From positions 124,001 to 188,000 of the forward strand of contig NZ_RBZN01000002.1 of NCBI RefSeq assembly GCF_003628435.1: a stretch of DNA of 64,000 nt, written 5' to 3'. A model generated the notes under the pieces. It was not told where the DNA came from, searched no databases, and was given only the letters and a program-made list of their open reading frames with translations. Source of the stretch: Ureibacillus endophyticus (lineage in GTDB: Bacteria; Bacillota; Bacilli; Bacillales_A; Planococcaceae). This document shows positions 56,450 through 64,000 of the stretch, one piece after another; positions within the stretch are counted from its first letter, which is position 1; every line of letters begins with the position of its first letter. A program made the position numbers and the translations under genes.

Positions 56450-57134
56450 ATTTTGTACCTCCTACAAGAAATCCATCACTCATACGCAGTTTACGATTTG
56501 CAATGGATGCCACTTCTTCGTCATGTGTAATAATGACAAAAGTGATTCCTTCATTTTTATTTAATTGTTGAATTAATAACAAGATGTCTTGTTCAGTTTG
56601 TGAGTCTAGGCTTCCTGTTGGTTCATCTGCTAAAATAATAGGAGGATTGGTAATCATTGCTCTTGCGATAGCAACGCGTTGTTGTTGTCCTCCTGAAAGT
56701 TCATTTGGATAGTGATCTTCTACTTCCATTAATCCAACCTTTTTAAGAATTTCTTGTACTTTCTTTTTTCGAACAGGTTGTCTAATTCCTTTTAACTTTA
56801 GAGGGAGTTCAATATTTTCAAATACTGTTTGTCCCGGTAATAGCTGGAAGTTTTGAAAGACGAAACCGAAATGATTCATTCGAAAAGCTGCACTTTCTTT
56901 TTCAGAAAAATGGGCAATTTCCGTATTATTTATAATGATTGATCCTGAGTCTGCTTTCAGGAAACCAGCAAGGATTTGGAGTAATGTAGATTTTCCAGAT
57001 CCACTTTTACCAACGATGGCTACGATTTCTTTGGATTCAATATTAAAATTTATCCCTTTTAATACTTCAACTCGGTTTTCTTTTCCTTTTTTACCGATTG
57101 TAAAAGTATGTTTTAATGAATCTACTTTTATCAT
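56439..57134 (-). CDS. MacB/LolD-type ABC transporter ATPase
   Basis: A 231-residue ATPase with Walker [10 protein letters not shown], signature [14 protein letters not shown], Walker [13 protein letters not shown] and the switch His in VIITHDEEV. The arrangement is typical of the MacB/LolD/FtsE group that partners FtsX-type permeases, such as the one encoded next. It is divergent from mlpA; the 57135-57321 gap holds the mlpA promoter and presumably its own. I saw no two-component system beside it. Confidence 0.93.
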   Translation of the reverse strand: MIKVDSLKHTFTIGKKGKENRVEVLKGINFNIESKEIVAIVGKSGSGKSTLLQILAGFLKADSGSIIINNTEIAHFSEKESAAFRMNHFGFVFQNFQLLPGQTVFENIELPLKLKGIRQPVRKKKVQEILKKVGLMEVEDHYPNELSGGQQQRVAIARAMITNPPIILADEPTGSLDSQTEQDILLLIQQLNKNEGITFVIITHDEEVASIANRKLRMSDGFLVGGTKYAF

Positions 57135-57255
57135 AATGTCATTCCTTTTTTATGTGATAGCTAAATTGTAGGAAATAAATCTGAAGAAAGTAGAAGTGTA
57201 AAAGTGAAGAAATTCTTAAGAATTGAATAAAACGAATTTAATATTTTCTTCAAAG

Positions 57256-57284
57256 TTGATGATTGTAAAAGATTAGCATATGAT
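57256..57284 (+). promoter_or_regulatory. Vegetative promoter for mlpA
   Basis: TTGATG (57256-57261), a 17-base spacer and TATGAT (57279-57284), about 38 bases ahead of the start codon. Confidence 0.7.
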
Positions 57285-57321
57285 TATGAAATGTAATTTC
57301 AATAGGTAGGTGTGGATATTA

Positions 57322-58548
57322 TTGGTGAATGTTTATACATGTAAAAATGGTGTTCGAATTGTATCTGAGCACATCCCCCATGTTCGTTCTATATCTGTTG
57401 GGATTTGGGTAGGGGCAGGATCGCGATTTGAATTGCCAGAAGAAAATGGGATTACTCATTTTATTGAGCACATGCTTTTTAAAGGAACAAATACAAGAAC
57501 AGCAAGACAAATTGCTGAAGAGTTTGATCGTATCGGTGGAGAGGTAAATGCTTTTACATCAAAGGAAAACACTTGTTATTATGCAAAAGTGTTAGATCAT
57601 CATGGTCCATTAGCCATCTCGATACTAGCAGATATGTTCTATAACTCTACATTCACAAAAACAGAATTAGAAAAAGAGCGTCAAGTCGTATTAGAAGAAA
57701 TTTTAATGAGTGAAGATGCACCTGATGATGATGTACATGAAGTATTATGGCGAGTAATGTATCCGAACGATGCTTTGGGATTACCGATATTAGGGACAAG
57801 TGAAACACTCTCAACATTTACGGATGACACGATAAGAAATTATATGGATAAACACTACTATCCGGAAAATATTGTGATTTCAGTTGCTGGAAATATTACA
57901 AAGGAGCTTCTTCTATATATTGAGAAGCTTTTTAGTGAAATGAAACGTTCCCCTAAGGCTGAAGAATCGATTTTAACATATCCACCTTTTCATTCAGGAA
58001 GAATGGTCAAAGAACGAGATGTGGAACAATCTCATTTAGCTATGTCTTATCCAGCAGTTGGCGCTAAAGATCCAGATTTATATAGTTTTATTGCCTTAAA
58101 CAATATAATAGGTGGAAATATGTCATCAAGACTGTTCCAAGAGGTACGAGAAGATTTGGGGCTTGCATATACAATCTATTCCTACCAATCCTGTTATCAA
58201 GATATTGGTGCGTTTACGATTTACAGCAGTACGAATAATCAGCAATTGCAATTGTTGCAAAATACGATTGACCAATCATTAAACAAAGTACGAAAAGAAG
58301 GTATAACTGAAACCGAACTCCTGAATGCAAAAGAACAGTTAAAAGGAAGCTTTGTCCTTGGGCTGGAAAGTACTAATTCACGTATGAGCCGTAATGGTCG
58401 TAATGAACTGAATACAAAACGGCATAAAACAATGGATGAAATCATAGCAGATATTGATGCTGTATCAATGGAAAAAGTGAATTACATGATTGAAACCATT
58501 TTAGGTACTGATCCTGCTATTTCGATAATTGGTCAAGGAGTAAAATAA
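57322..58548 (+). CDS. mlpA: M16 family zinc peptidase (MlpA/YmxG)
   Basis: A 408-residue insulinase-family protease. The inverted zinc motif HFIEH (ITHFIEHMLFKGT) with a downstream Glu (VVLEEILMSEDAP) is intact, and the second M16 domain contains SSRLFQEVREDLGLAYTIYS. GTG 57310 is within the ribosome site AGGTAGGTG; TTG 57322 or GTG 57325 fits the family start (xNVYTCKNGVRIV). It follows pnp in B. subtilis too, after ylxY. The physiological substrate is not known from sequence. Confidence 0.94.
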   Translation: MVNVYTCKNGVRIVSEHIPHVRSISVGIWVGAGSRFELPEENGITHFIEHMLFKGTNTRTARQIAEEFDRIGGEVNAFTSKENTCYYAKVLDHHGPLAISILADMFYNSTFTKTELEKERQVVLEEILMSEDAPDDDVHEVLWRVMYPNDALGLPILGTSETLSTFTDDTIRNYMDKHYYPENIVISVAGNITKELLLYIEKLFSEMKRSPKAEESILTYPPFHSGRMVKERDVEQSHLAMSYPAVGAKDPDLYSFIALNNIIGGNMSSRLFQEVREDLGLAYTIYSYQSCYQDIGAFTIYSSTNNQQLQLLQNTIDQSLNKVRKEGITETELLNAKEQLKGSFVLGLESTNSRMSRNGRNELNTKRHKTMDEIIADIDAVSMEKVNYMIETILGTDPAISIIGQGVK

Positions 58549-58576
58549 AAAACTAAAGTTTAACTAAATAAAAATA

Positions 58577-58625
58577 GTGCCAGCACGTGTTGAATTAAGT
58601 TAATCGTGTTGGCACAAGCCTTTTT
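58577..58625. terminator. Terminator between mlpA and the convergent ABC operon
   Basis: GTGCCAGCACG (58577-58587) pairs with CGTGTTGGCAC (58605-58615), 11 bp with one G-U pair. The T-run is immediate on the minus strand (TATTTTTA) and offset by five bases on the plus strand, so it suits the minus-strand operon best. Confidence 0.75.
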
Positions 58626-59253
58626 AAAATTCCTTTGTCTCATATAATTTTACGGATAGTAAATAGGATATAGTTAAGATGATTAATGCAAAAATTGGAC
58701 TAACATAGCTCATCCTTTGTAAAGTTTCTACGGATGGTAATGTAGGGAGTGCGATTATATCTAATACAAATTTTAGGCCGTAACTAAGTGAAAATACGAG
58801 GATGAATAACACAATTCGCGCCTTTTGTGTGCCAAATTTAATAAAAGTCGGAATTATAAAAGATAACAAAATAATGCTTAAAGATACAACTAAACAAATG
58901 ATTGAGAATAATTCATTAATCTTGAAAGAGTCCGTAACATAATTAGAATATACAACAAAAGGACAAACAAGTAATAAGATACCCACAGTAAGAAGTAAAC
59001 TTAGAATGTATTTACTTTTAACAATTTCTGATTTTCTAAACGGAAGAGTATTGGCAAACTTATCCCAACCACTCATTTCATCAAATGTAAAAATTGAAGT
59101 AATTTGTATTGTTCCGAATATTAAAGTAATGGCTAAAAGAATCATTGCATCTTCAAAATAAAATGACATGCCAATAACAATCAGTACGATGAAAAAGATC
59201 CATTTTATTTGGGACTTCATTGAGAAGAAGTCCTTTAATAATAAAGCTTTCAT
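58624..59253 (-). CDS. ABC-2 type membrane permease
   Basis: A 209-residue protein with about six transmembrane helices and little else conserved (start MKALLLKDFFSMKSQIKWI, then DEMSGWDKFANTLPFRKSEI, the ABC-2 pattern near the second helix). It is encoded directly after an ATPase of the YtrB/CcmA group and a YtrA-type regulator, so the three form an exporter module of the kind induced by cell-wall antibiotics in Bacillus. The substrate is unknown. Confidence 0.88.
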   Translation of the reverse strand: MKALLLKDFFSMKSQIKWIFFIVLIVIGMSFYFEDAMILLAITLIFGTIQITSIFTFDEMSGWDKFANTLPFRKSEIVKSKYILSLLLTVGILLLVCPFVVYSNYVTDSFKINELFSIICLVVSLSIILLSFIIPTFIKFGTQKARIVLFILVFSLSYGLKFVLDIIALPTLPSVETLQRMSYVSPIFALIILTISYLLSVKLYETKEF

Positions 59254-60101
59254 TATACACGTACTCCTTTCACAAAAAACAGCATTATCTCCTCAATAGT
59301 AGGTTGGTCTAATTGAAAAGCTGAACTAACTTCATTTCGTTTAACTAGTATCTCTACTCCATAGGCAGATTCTCTTGAACGGATTTTAGCATTAGTTGGT
59401 AACTCTAAAGATTGTTCCTTCGAACCCTTCCAAATACCAAGCTCATATAATAAAACATCTTTATTTTCACTAAATAATATTTCACCTTCATGAATAAATG
59501 TAATATAATCAGCAATTTTTTCTAAATCACTCGTAATATGCGATGAAAACAAAATACTATGTTTTTCGTCTTGCATAAATTCTAAAAATAAATCGAGTAT
59601 TTCATCTCGTACAATAGGATCAAGACCACTTGTTGGTTCGTCTAAAATAAGTAGTTTGGGATGATGGGCTAATGCGATGATAATGGATAATTTCATTTTC
59701 ATCCCTCGAGAAAGTTCTTTGATGGGTTTATTGATTGTGACCTTTAATTGTTTGAGTAAATCGAAGTAATAGGATGTATCCCAGTTTACGTAAGTCTCTT
59801 GTAGAAATTTATTAATTTGCTGAGCGGTTAGCGTTTCTGGAAAATGAATATCATCAAATACGACCCCAATTTGTTCTTTTATCGTTAAATTGTCGTCCTT
59901 TATATTTGAACCGAATATTTTTATCGTTCCTGCATCTTTTTTTAGCAAACTTAAAATACATTTAATAGTTGTAGTTTTTCCTGCACCATTTTCACCAACG
60001 AATCCCATAATTGTTCCCGTAGGTAAAGAAAAGGATATATCGTTTAGTTGAAATTGATTAAACTTTTTTCTTAAATTTGACACTTCAATTGCATAAGTCA
60101 T
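59253..60101 (-). CDS. ABC transporter ATPase, YtrB-like
   Basis: A 282-residue ATPase: Walker A GENGAGKTTT, signature LSRGMKMKLSIIIALAHHPK, Walker B LLILDEPTSGLDP, switch His in FSSHITSDLEKIADYI. The signature has SRG in place of the common SGG, as in the YtrB group. The C-terminal 70 residues form a small regulatory domain. It overlaps the permease start by one base and the regulator stop codon by four bases, indicating one operon. Confidence 0.93.
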   Translation of the reverse strand: MTYAIEVSNLRKKFNQFQLNDISFSLPTGTIMGFVGENGAGKTTTIKCILSLLKKDAGTIKIFGSNIKDDNLTIKEQIGVVFDDIHFPETLTAQQINKFLQETYVNWDTSYYFDLLKQLKVTINKPIKELSRGMKMKLSIIIALAHHPKLLILDEPTSGLDPIVRDEILDLFLEFMQDEKHSILFSSHITSDLEKIADYITFIHEGEILFSENKDVLLYELGIWKGSKEQSLELPTNAKIRSRESAYGVEILVKRNEVSSAFQLDQPTIEEIMLFFVKGVRV

Positions 60102-60478
60102 TCCATTTCCTCCTCTACAAGTAAAGTTACTAATTCTAACAATTCATTTTTCATCATCCCTGCAGTTTTTGCAGTTTGTATTGCATGTTGTAGATGAGTT
60201 TCAATTTGCCGCAGTAGTTCCTCCCTTAAAAAATCTTGATTACGTTCAGCAACAAAGCTACCTTTTCCTGCAACCGTTTCAATAAAACCATCTCGTTCTA
60301 AATCTGTATAGGCTCTTTTCGTCGTCATGACACTAATTTTTAAATCTTTTGCTAAGCTTCTAATAGAAGGAAGAGCATCACCTGATTTTAGATCACCTGA
60401 TAAGATTGCTTGTTTAATTTGCTGAGTGATTTGTTCGTATATTGGTTTTTCACTTGCATTACTTAAACGGATTTGCAT
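60098..60478 (-). CDS. GntR-family regulator, YtrA subfamily
   Basis: A 126-residue repressor-type protein. An N-terminal winged helix (residues 1-75: PIYEQITQQIKQAILSGDLK, then GDALPSIRSLAKDLKISVMT) is joined to a short helical C terminus, as in the YtrA group. ATG 60478 follows AGGTGGTG on the minus strand; upstream in-frame ATG 60511 lies in the operator. It likely represses its own operon through the inverted repeat overlapping its promoter. Confidence 0.92.
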   Translation of the reverse strand: MQIRLSNASEKPIYEQITQQIKQAILSGDLKSGDALPSIRSLAKDLKISVMTTKRAYTDLERDGFIETVAGKGSFVAERNQDFLREELLRQIETHLQHAIQTAKTAGMMKNELLELVTLLVEEEME

Positions 60479-60492
60479 CGTTGCACCACCTA

Positions 60493-60539
60493 TATAACTG
60501 TATATATACAATATATACAGTTATAACAGATTGTGTCAA
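60493..60539 (-). promoter_or_regulatory. Promoter and 14-bp inverted-repeat operator of the GntR-ABC operon
   Basis: On the minus strand TTGACA (60534-60539) is followed by TATATA or TATATT at 16 or 18 bases. A perfect inverted repeat, TATAACTGTATATA (60493-60506) with its complement at 60512-60525 around five bases, covers the -10 and start region. Its ACTGTATAT half-site and position fit a YtrA-type operator. Confidence 0.75.
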
Positions 60540-60553
60540 TAGTGAATTATAGG

Positions 60554-60582
60554 CACCTTCATTTCTTACTTTGCATATAGTA
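60554..60582 (+). promoter_or_regulatory. Sigma-K-like promoter for ymxH-spoVFA-spoVFB
   Basis: CACC (60554-60557), a 16-base spacer and CATATAGTA (60574-60582) match the sigma-K pattern mACm-N16-CATAnnnTA exactly. Initiation near 60590 leaves a 20-base leader with GGAGGAGGGAG. B. subtilis transcribes spoVF with sigma-K in the late mother cell. Confidence 0.7.
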
Positions 60583-60609
60583 TCAATAAGCTCATGGAGG
60601 AGGGAGACA

Positions 60610-60879
60610 ATGCTGCTATCGGAGCTTGCGGAAAAAGAACTGATTGAAATGGAAAATGGTGTGAGATATGGTTATCTATCAGAAACGGAATGTTTATTTG
60701 ATCCAAAGACAGGTAAAATTTATGGATTTGAATTAGATAATCAATCTAGTAAAATGCCTTTCCAAAAGAAAAAAACCACTTCACCATTATTTATTCCGTG
60801 GGAAGAGATTCATCTTATTGGAGAGGATCGTATATTGTTCCGCAAAACATCAACAAGTAGAAGGCAGTTTGACAAATGA
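60610..60879 (+). CDS. ymxH: YmxH, PRC-barrel sporulation-locus protein
   Basis: An 89-residue YlmC/YmxH family protein with a PRC-barrel-like fold (LSELAEKELIEMENGVRYGY, then KTGKIYGFELD and FIPWEEIHLIGEDRILF). GGAGGAGGGAG precedes ATG 60610, which gives a normal length; the earlier in-frame ATG at 60571 overlaps the predicted promoter. It overlaps spoVFA by four bases. Its role is unknown. Confidence 0.9.
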   Translation: MLLSELAEKELIEMENGVRYGYLSETECLFDPKTGKIYGFELDNQSSKMPFQKKKTTSPLFIPWEEIHLIGEDRILFRKTSTSRRQFDK

Positions 60880-61664
60880 AAAATGAAAAATGGTTAGTAA
60901 TTGGAACAGATGCAAGGATGAAGGTTCTAGCAAAACAGTTAAGTAACGGATATCGAACAGTTTATTTTAAAAATTTTAGTGAGTGGGATGAGGAACTAAA
61001 CAAAACTGTTTTAGATTTTCATCCTCATTTTGTTGTGCTACCGATTCACCCTCTACCAATTAAAGTTCCAATCGTTCTGGGCCTATCCAATGCAGTTGTT
61101 TTCTCAGGAAAACTAAATGACGAATGGCGACACATTTTAAAAGAAAATGAAGTTCATTATTATCTAGAAGATGAAGGATTTATTTGGCATAATGCGGCAT
61201 TAACAGCAGAAGGCTTTGTGTCACATTTTTATAATACAAAACGTGCAATACAAGGGAAAAAGTTTATTGTGACAGGATTTGGTCGAGTAGCGAAAATGGT
61301 TGCTCATATTTTAAAAAGTATTGGGGCTGAAGTGTGTATTGCGGTGAGATCAAATGTACAGCTCAATGAAGCAAAAGCATTTCGTTACGAAACTGTCGAT
61401 TTATTAGATGTAGGAGAGATAAAAGGAGATTACCTTATAAATACAATTCCTGCAAAATGGTTAGATGAAGAATTTAACAAAAGAATAACGATGAAAATTT
61501 TCGATTTAGCCTCCTTTCCAGGGTGTTTACAAGATCAAGTTCAAAGAAATCAATATGAATTGTTACCTGCACTTCCAGGAAAGTTTTTCCCTGAAGACGC
61601 AGGAAACGTATTATATGAATCAATTGTTGAACAGTTAAGGAGGAGAAATGTTGCTACAAGGTAA
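60876..61664 (+). CDS. spoVFA: Dipicolinate synthase subunit A
   Basis: A 262-residue subunit of the enzyme making dipicolinic acid, the spore-core chelator, from the lysine pathway intermediate HTPA. The Rossmann NAD(P) motif VTGFGRVAKMVAHIL lies at about residues 131-145, and the C-terminal LPALPGKFFPEDAGNVLYES is typical. It is shorter than the B. subtilis protein of about 295 residues, with the reduction in the N-terminal half. It overlaps ymxH by 4 and spoVFB by 17 bases. Confidence 0.93.
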   Translation: MKNEKWLVIGTDARMKVLAKQLSNGYRTVYFKNFSEWDEELNKTVLDFHPHFVVLPIHPLPIKVPIVLGLSNAVVFSGKLNDEWRHILKENEVHYYLEDEGFIWHNAALTAEGFVSHFYNTKRAIQGKKFIVTGFGRVAKMVAHILKSIGAEVCIAVRSNVQLNEAKAFRYETVDLLDVGEIKGDYLINTIPAKWLDEEFNKRITMKIFDLASFPGCLQDQVQRNQYELLPALPGKFFPEDAGNVLYESIVEQLRRRNVATR

Positions 61665-62241
61665 AAGAATTGGTCTAGGGATAACAGCATCACATTGTAC
61701 TTATGAGGATGTTGTACCAAAAATAGAGAATCTGCGTAAAGCAGGTGCTACCGTAGTACCAATTATTACGCATTCAGTTTTAACAGCAGCAACACGTTTT
61801 GGTACTGGAGAAGAATGGATTAAAAAAATAGAAGCTTTATCAGGTGAAAAAGTTGTTTCATCTATTGTTGAAGCAGAACCATTTGGACCAAAAAATCCAT
61901 TAGATTGCATGGTTATTGCACCAATGACAGGGAATTCTATCAGTAAGTTTGCCAATGCGGCAACAGATAGTCCTGTTTTAATGGCTGCTAAAGCAACATT
62001 GCGAAATGGTTCACCTGTAGTTTTAGGTATTTCTACAAATGATGCACTTGGTTTAAATGGTGTAAATATAATGAGATTATTAAATTCAAAAAATATTTAT
62101 TTCATTCCGTTCGGTCAAGATGATCCTTATAACAAACCAAACTCTTTGATTTCTGATTTCACAAAAATGGTGGAAACAGTAGAACATGCTATTTATCACA
62201 AAAAACAATTACAACCATTATTTATACAATATTTGAAATAA
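61648..62241 (+). CDS. spoVFB: Dipicolinate synthase subunit B
   Basis: A 197-residue flavoprotein-type subunit (HFCD fold). Motifs IGLGITASHCTYEDVVPKIE, DCMVIAPMTGNSISKFANAA and VLGISTNDALGLNGVNI match the family. AGGAGGAGAA inside spoVFA precedes ATG 61648. It acts with SpoVFA in the mother cell. The neighbouring asd and dapA genes supply the lysine-pathway precursors. Confidence 0.95.
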   Translation: MLLQGKRIGLGITASHCTYEDVVPKIENLRKAGATVVPIITHSVLTAATRFGTGEEWIKKIEALSGEKVVSSIVEAEPFGPKNPLDCMVIAPMTGNSISKFANAATDSPVLMAAKATLRNGSPVVLGISTNDALGLNGVNIMRLLNSKNIYFIPFGQDDPYNKPNSLISDFTKMVETVEHAIYHKKQLQPLFIQYLK

Positions 62242-62272
62242 TCAAATTTTCTAACACAAACTATTATTTTTA

Positions 62273-62281
62273 TGATACAAT
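62273..62281 (+). promoter_or_regulatory. Possible extended -10 promoter for asd
   Basis: TGATACAAT fits an extended -10, about 43 bases ahead of asd. No good -35 is visible. A vegetative promoter here would let asd-dapA run outside sporulation. Confidence 0.5.
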
Positions 62282-62323
62282 CAACACCATTATGTTACTA
62301 GTTTTTGAGGAGAGATGAGTAGA

Positions 62324-63361
62324 ATGGCTAAAGAATTATCAGTTGCTATTGTTGGTGCAACAGGCGCTGTTGGAAGCAAAATGAAAGAACAACTAATTAA
62401 AAGAAATTTCCCGATTAAAAATATAAAATTTTTAGCTTCAGCAAGATCAGCTGGAAAAGATATCGAATTTAATGGTCAAAGGTACAAAATCGAAGAAGCA
62501 ACACCAGAGGCATTTGAAGGTGTAGATGTTGCATTATTCTCTGCTGGTGGTTCTGTGTCAGCTAAATTAGCTCCGGAAGCTGCAAAACGTGGTGCAGTTG
62601 TTATTGATAATACTAGTCACTTCCGTATGCACGAAGAAGTACCTCTTGTAGTGCCAGAAGTTAACAGAGAAGACTTAAAGAAACATAAAGGGATCATTGC
62701 AAATCCAAACTGTTCTACTATCCAAATGGTAGCAGCACTACAACCAATTCGTGAAAAATTTGGATTGACTCGTGTTATCGTTTCAACATATCAAGCAGTA
62801 TCTGGTTCTGGTGTTTCTGCAATCGAAGAACTACGTGAACAAAGCGCACAATGGGATGCTGGTAAAAATGTAGAAGCGAATATTTTACCTGCGAAATCAG
62901 ATAAAAAGCATTATCCAATCGCACGTAATGTCATTCCGCAAATCGATGTATTTACGGACAATGGCTTTACATACGAAGAAATGAAAATGATTAACGAAAC
63001 GAAAAAAATCATGCACATGCCAGAACTACCTGTAGCTGCGACTTGTGTTCGTGTACCAGTTGTTTCTGGACATTCTGAATCAGTTTATATTGAAGTTGAG
63101 CAAGATGCTAGCGTTCAAGATATTTTTGATGTGTTAAGAAATGCTCCTGGTATTGTTTTACAAGATGATATTACTTCACAAGATTATCCAATGCCTTTAT
63201 TTGTTGAAGGGGAAGACCCAGTTTACGTTGGGCGTATTCGTCAAGACCTTGCAAACAAAAAAGGATTCCACCTATGGATTGTTGCAGACAACTTATTAAA
63301 AGGTGCTGCACTAAACTCAATTCAAATTGCTGAAGCCATGTTGGAGGATAATCTACTCTAA
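62324..63361 (+). CDS. asd: Aspartate-semialdehyde dehydrogenase
   Basis: A 345-residue NADPH enzyme reducing aspartyl phosphate to the semialdehyde for Lys, Thr, Met and diaminopimelate synthesis. The N-terminal VAIVGATGAVGSKM motif, the catalytic Cys in ANPNCSTIQMV, and the HSESVYIEVE segment are present. ATG 62315 is only 2 bases past GAGGAG, so ATG 62324 is the better start. dapA follows 13 bases later with no dapG between. Confidence 0.96.
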   Translation: MAKELSVAIVGATGAVGSKMKEQLIKRNFPIKNIKFLASARSAGKDIEFNGQRYKIEEATPEAFEGVDVALFSAGGSVSAKLAPEAAKRGAVVIDNTSHFRMHEEVPLVVPEVNREDLKKHKGIIANPNCSTIQMVAALQPIREKFGLTRVIVSTYQAVSGSGVSAIEELREQSAQWDAGKNVEANILPAKSDKKHYPIARNVIPQIDVFTDNGFTYEEMKMINETKKIMHMPELPVAATCVRVPVVSGHSESVYIEVEQDASVQDIFDVLRNAPGIVLQDDITSQDYPMPLFVEGEDPVYVGRIRQDLANKKGFHLWIVADNLLKGAALNSIQIAEAMLEDNLL

Positions 63362-63374
63362 GGGGTGTTATTGA

Positions 63375-64000
63375 TTGGACTTAGGTAGAATTGCTACTGC
63401 CATGGTTACCCCATTTGATGAAAATGGTAATATTAATTATGAAGTAGCAGAGGGAATAATTGAATATTTAATTCAAAATGGTACAGATACAATTGTTGTA
63501 TGTGGGACGACAGGTGAAACCCCAACATTATCAATTCAGGAAAAAAGGGACTTTATTGATTTTACAATTAAAAAAGTAAATAAACGAATTCCAGTAATTG
63601 CTGGTGTTGGAGTGAACGATACAGCATACACAATTGAAGCAACTAAAGTGGTTGAGTCATTTGGGGCTGATGGCATTATGGTTGTTGCTCCATTTTATAA
63701 TAAGCCAAATCAGCGCGGTATTTATGCGCACTTTGAGGCAATCTCAAAGGTAACGAATTTACCAATCGTGGTATATAACGTACCAGGTCGAACAGGTGTA
63801 AATATTGCAGCTGAAACGACGATTACTTTAAGCAAAATACCGAATATTCGTATTGTGAAAGAAGCATGTGGTAATTTAGATCAAATGACAGAAATATTAG
63901 CAAATGTTTCTGATGATACATTTATCTATAGTGGAGATGACTCGTTAACACTACCTCTAATTGCGATTGGAGGGCGTGGAGTTATTTCTGTAGCATCTCA
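63375..64000 (+). CDS. dapA: 4-hydroxy-tetrahydrodipicolinate synthase, 5' part
   Basis: The gene runs past the end of the window; 208 codons are visible. It condenses aspartate semialdehyde and pyruvate. The TIM-barrel motifs VVCGTTGETPTLS, the catalytic Tyr in VVYNVPGRTGVN and the Schiff-base Lys in IRIVKEACG are all present. It starts at TTG 63375 behind AAGGGGTG. The product feeds both lysine/cell wall synthesis and, through SpoVF, dipicolinate. Confidence 0.94.
   Translation, partial: MDLGRIATAMVTPFDENGNINYEVAEGIIEYLIQNGTDTIVVCGTTGETPTLSIQEKRDFIDFTIKKVNKRIPVIAGVGVNDTAYTIEATKVVESFGADGIMVVAPFYNKPNQRGIYAHFEAISKVTNLPIVVYNVPGRTGVNIAAETTITLSKIPNIRIVKEACGNLDQMTEILANVSDDTFIYSGDDSLTLPLIAIGGRGVISVAS

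Noticed and set aside
1-64000. CRISPR arrays, tRNA or rRNA genes, insertion sequences, prophage genes
   Set aside because: None was recognised on either strand. Gene content is continuous housekeeping and motility genes, and the only repeat array found is the hairpin array after rpsO, whose units lack the constant-repeat/unique-spacer pattern of CRISPR.

Overview
The window is AT-rich chromosomal DNA from a motile, endospore-forming member of the Bacillales. Gene order follows Bacillus subtilis from hslU-codY through the fla/che operon to rpsB, pyrH, polC, infB, pnp and dapA. The spoVF genes indicate a spore former. The protein sequences and extra genes look more like a Planococcaceae/Lysinibacillus-type lineage than Bacillus itself; that placement is inference.

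Region 1 (1-28452): the 3' end of hslU, then codY with a terminator, then a nearly unbroken fla/che operon. It encodes the basal body rod (flgB, flgC, fliE), MS-ring and switch (fliF, fliG, fliM, fliY), export apparatus (fliH, fliI, fliJ, fliO/fliZ, fliP, fliQ, fliR, flhB, flhA), hook assembly (fliK, flgD, flgE), SwrD and FliL, placement GTPases (flhF, flhG) and chemotaxis proteins (cheY, cheB, cheA, cheW, cheC, cheD). It ends with an unrecognised two-helix membrane protein and a strong terminator.

Region 2 (28453-30352): sigD behind its own extended -10 promoter, then a small hydrophilic gene and a swrB homologue. Unlike B. subtilis, sigD is separated from fla/che by a terminator.

Region 3 (30353-52302): translation and envelope housekeeping genes: rpsB, tsf, pyrH, frr, uppS, cdsA, dxr, rseP, proS, polC, then rimP-nusA-ylxR-ylxQ-infB-ylxP-rbfA, truB, ribF and rpsO. 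Candidate RNA control elements precede rpsB (structured leader), rimP (attenuator-like hairpin) and rpsO (S15-type leader). The ProS protein has unusual changes in its catalytic motifs.

Region 4 (52303-52997): between the rpsO stop codon and its terminator lie three tandem copies of a ~120-bp hairpin element. Their stems differ in sequence yet stay paired, and their loop motifs and ends are conserved. This is the most striking unexplained structure in the window.

Region 5 (52998-64000): pnp, a minus-strand MacB/FtsX-type ABC pair where B. subtilis has ylxY, the M16 protease gene mlpA, a minus-strand GntR/YtrA-type regulator with its own ABC transporter and a 14-bp inverted-repeat operator, then ymxH-spoVFA-spoVFB behind a sigma-K-like promoter, asd, and the start of dapA, with no dapG between the last two.
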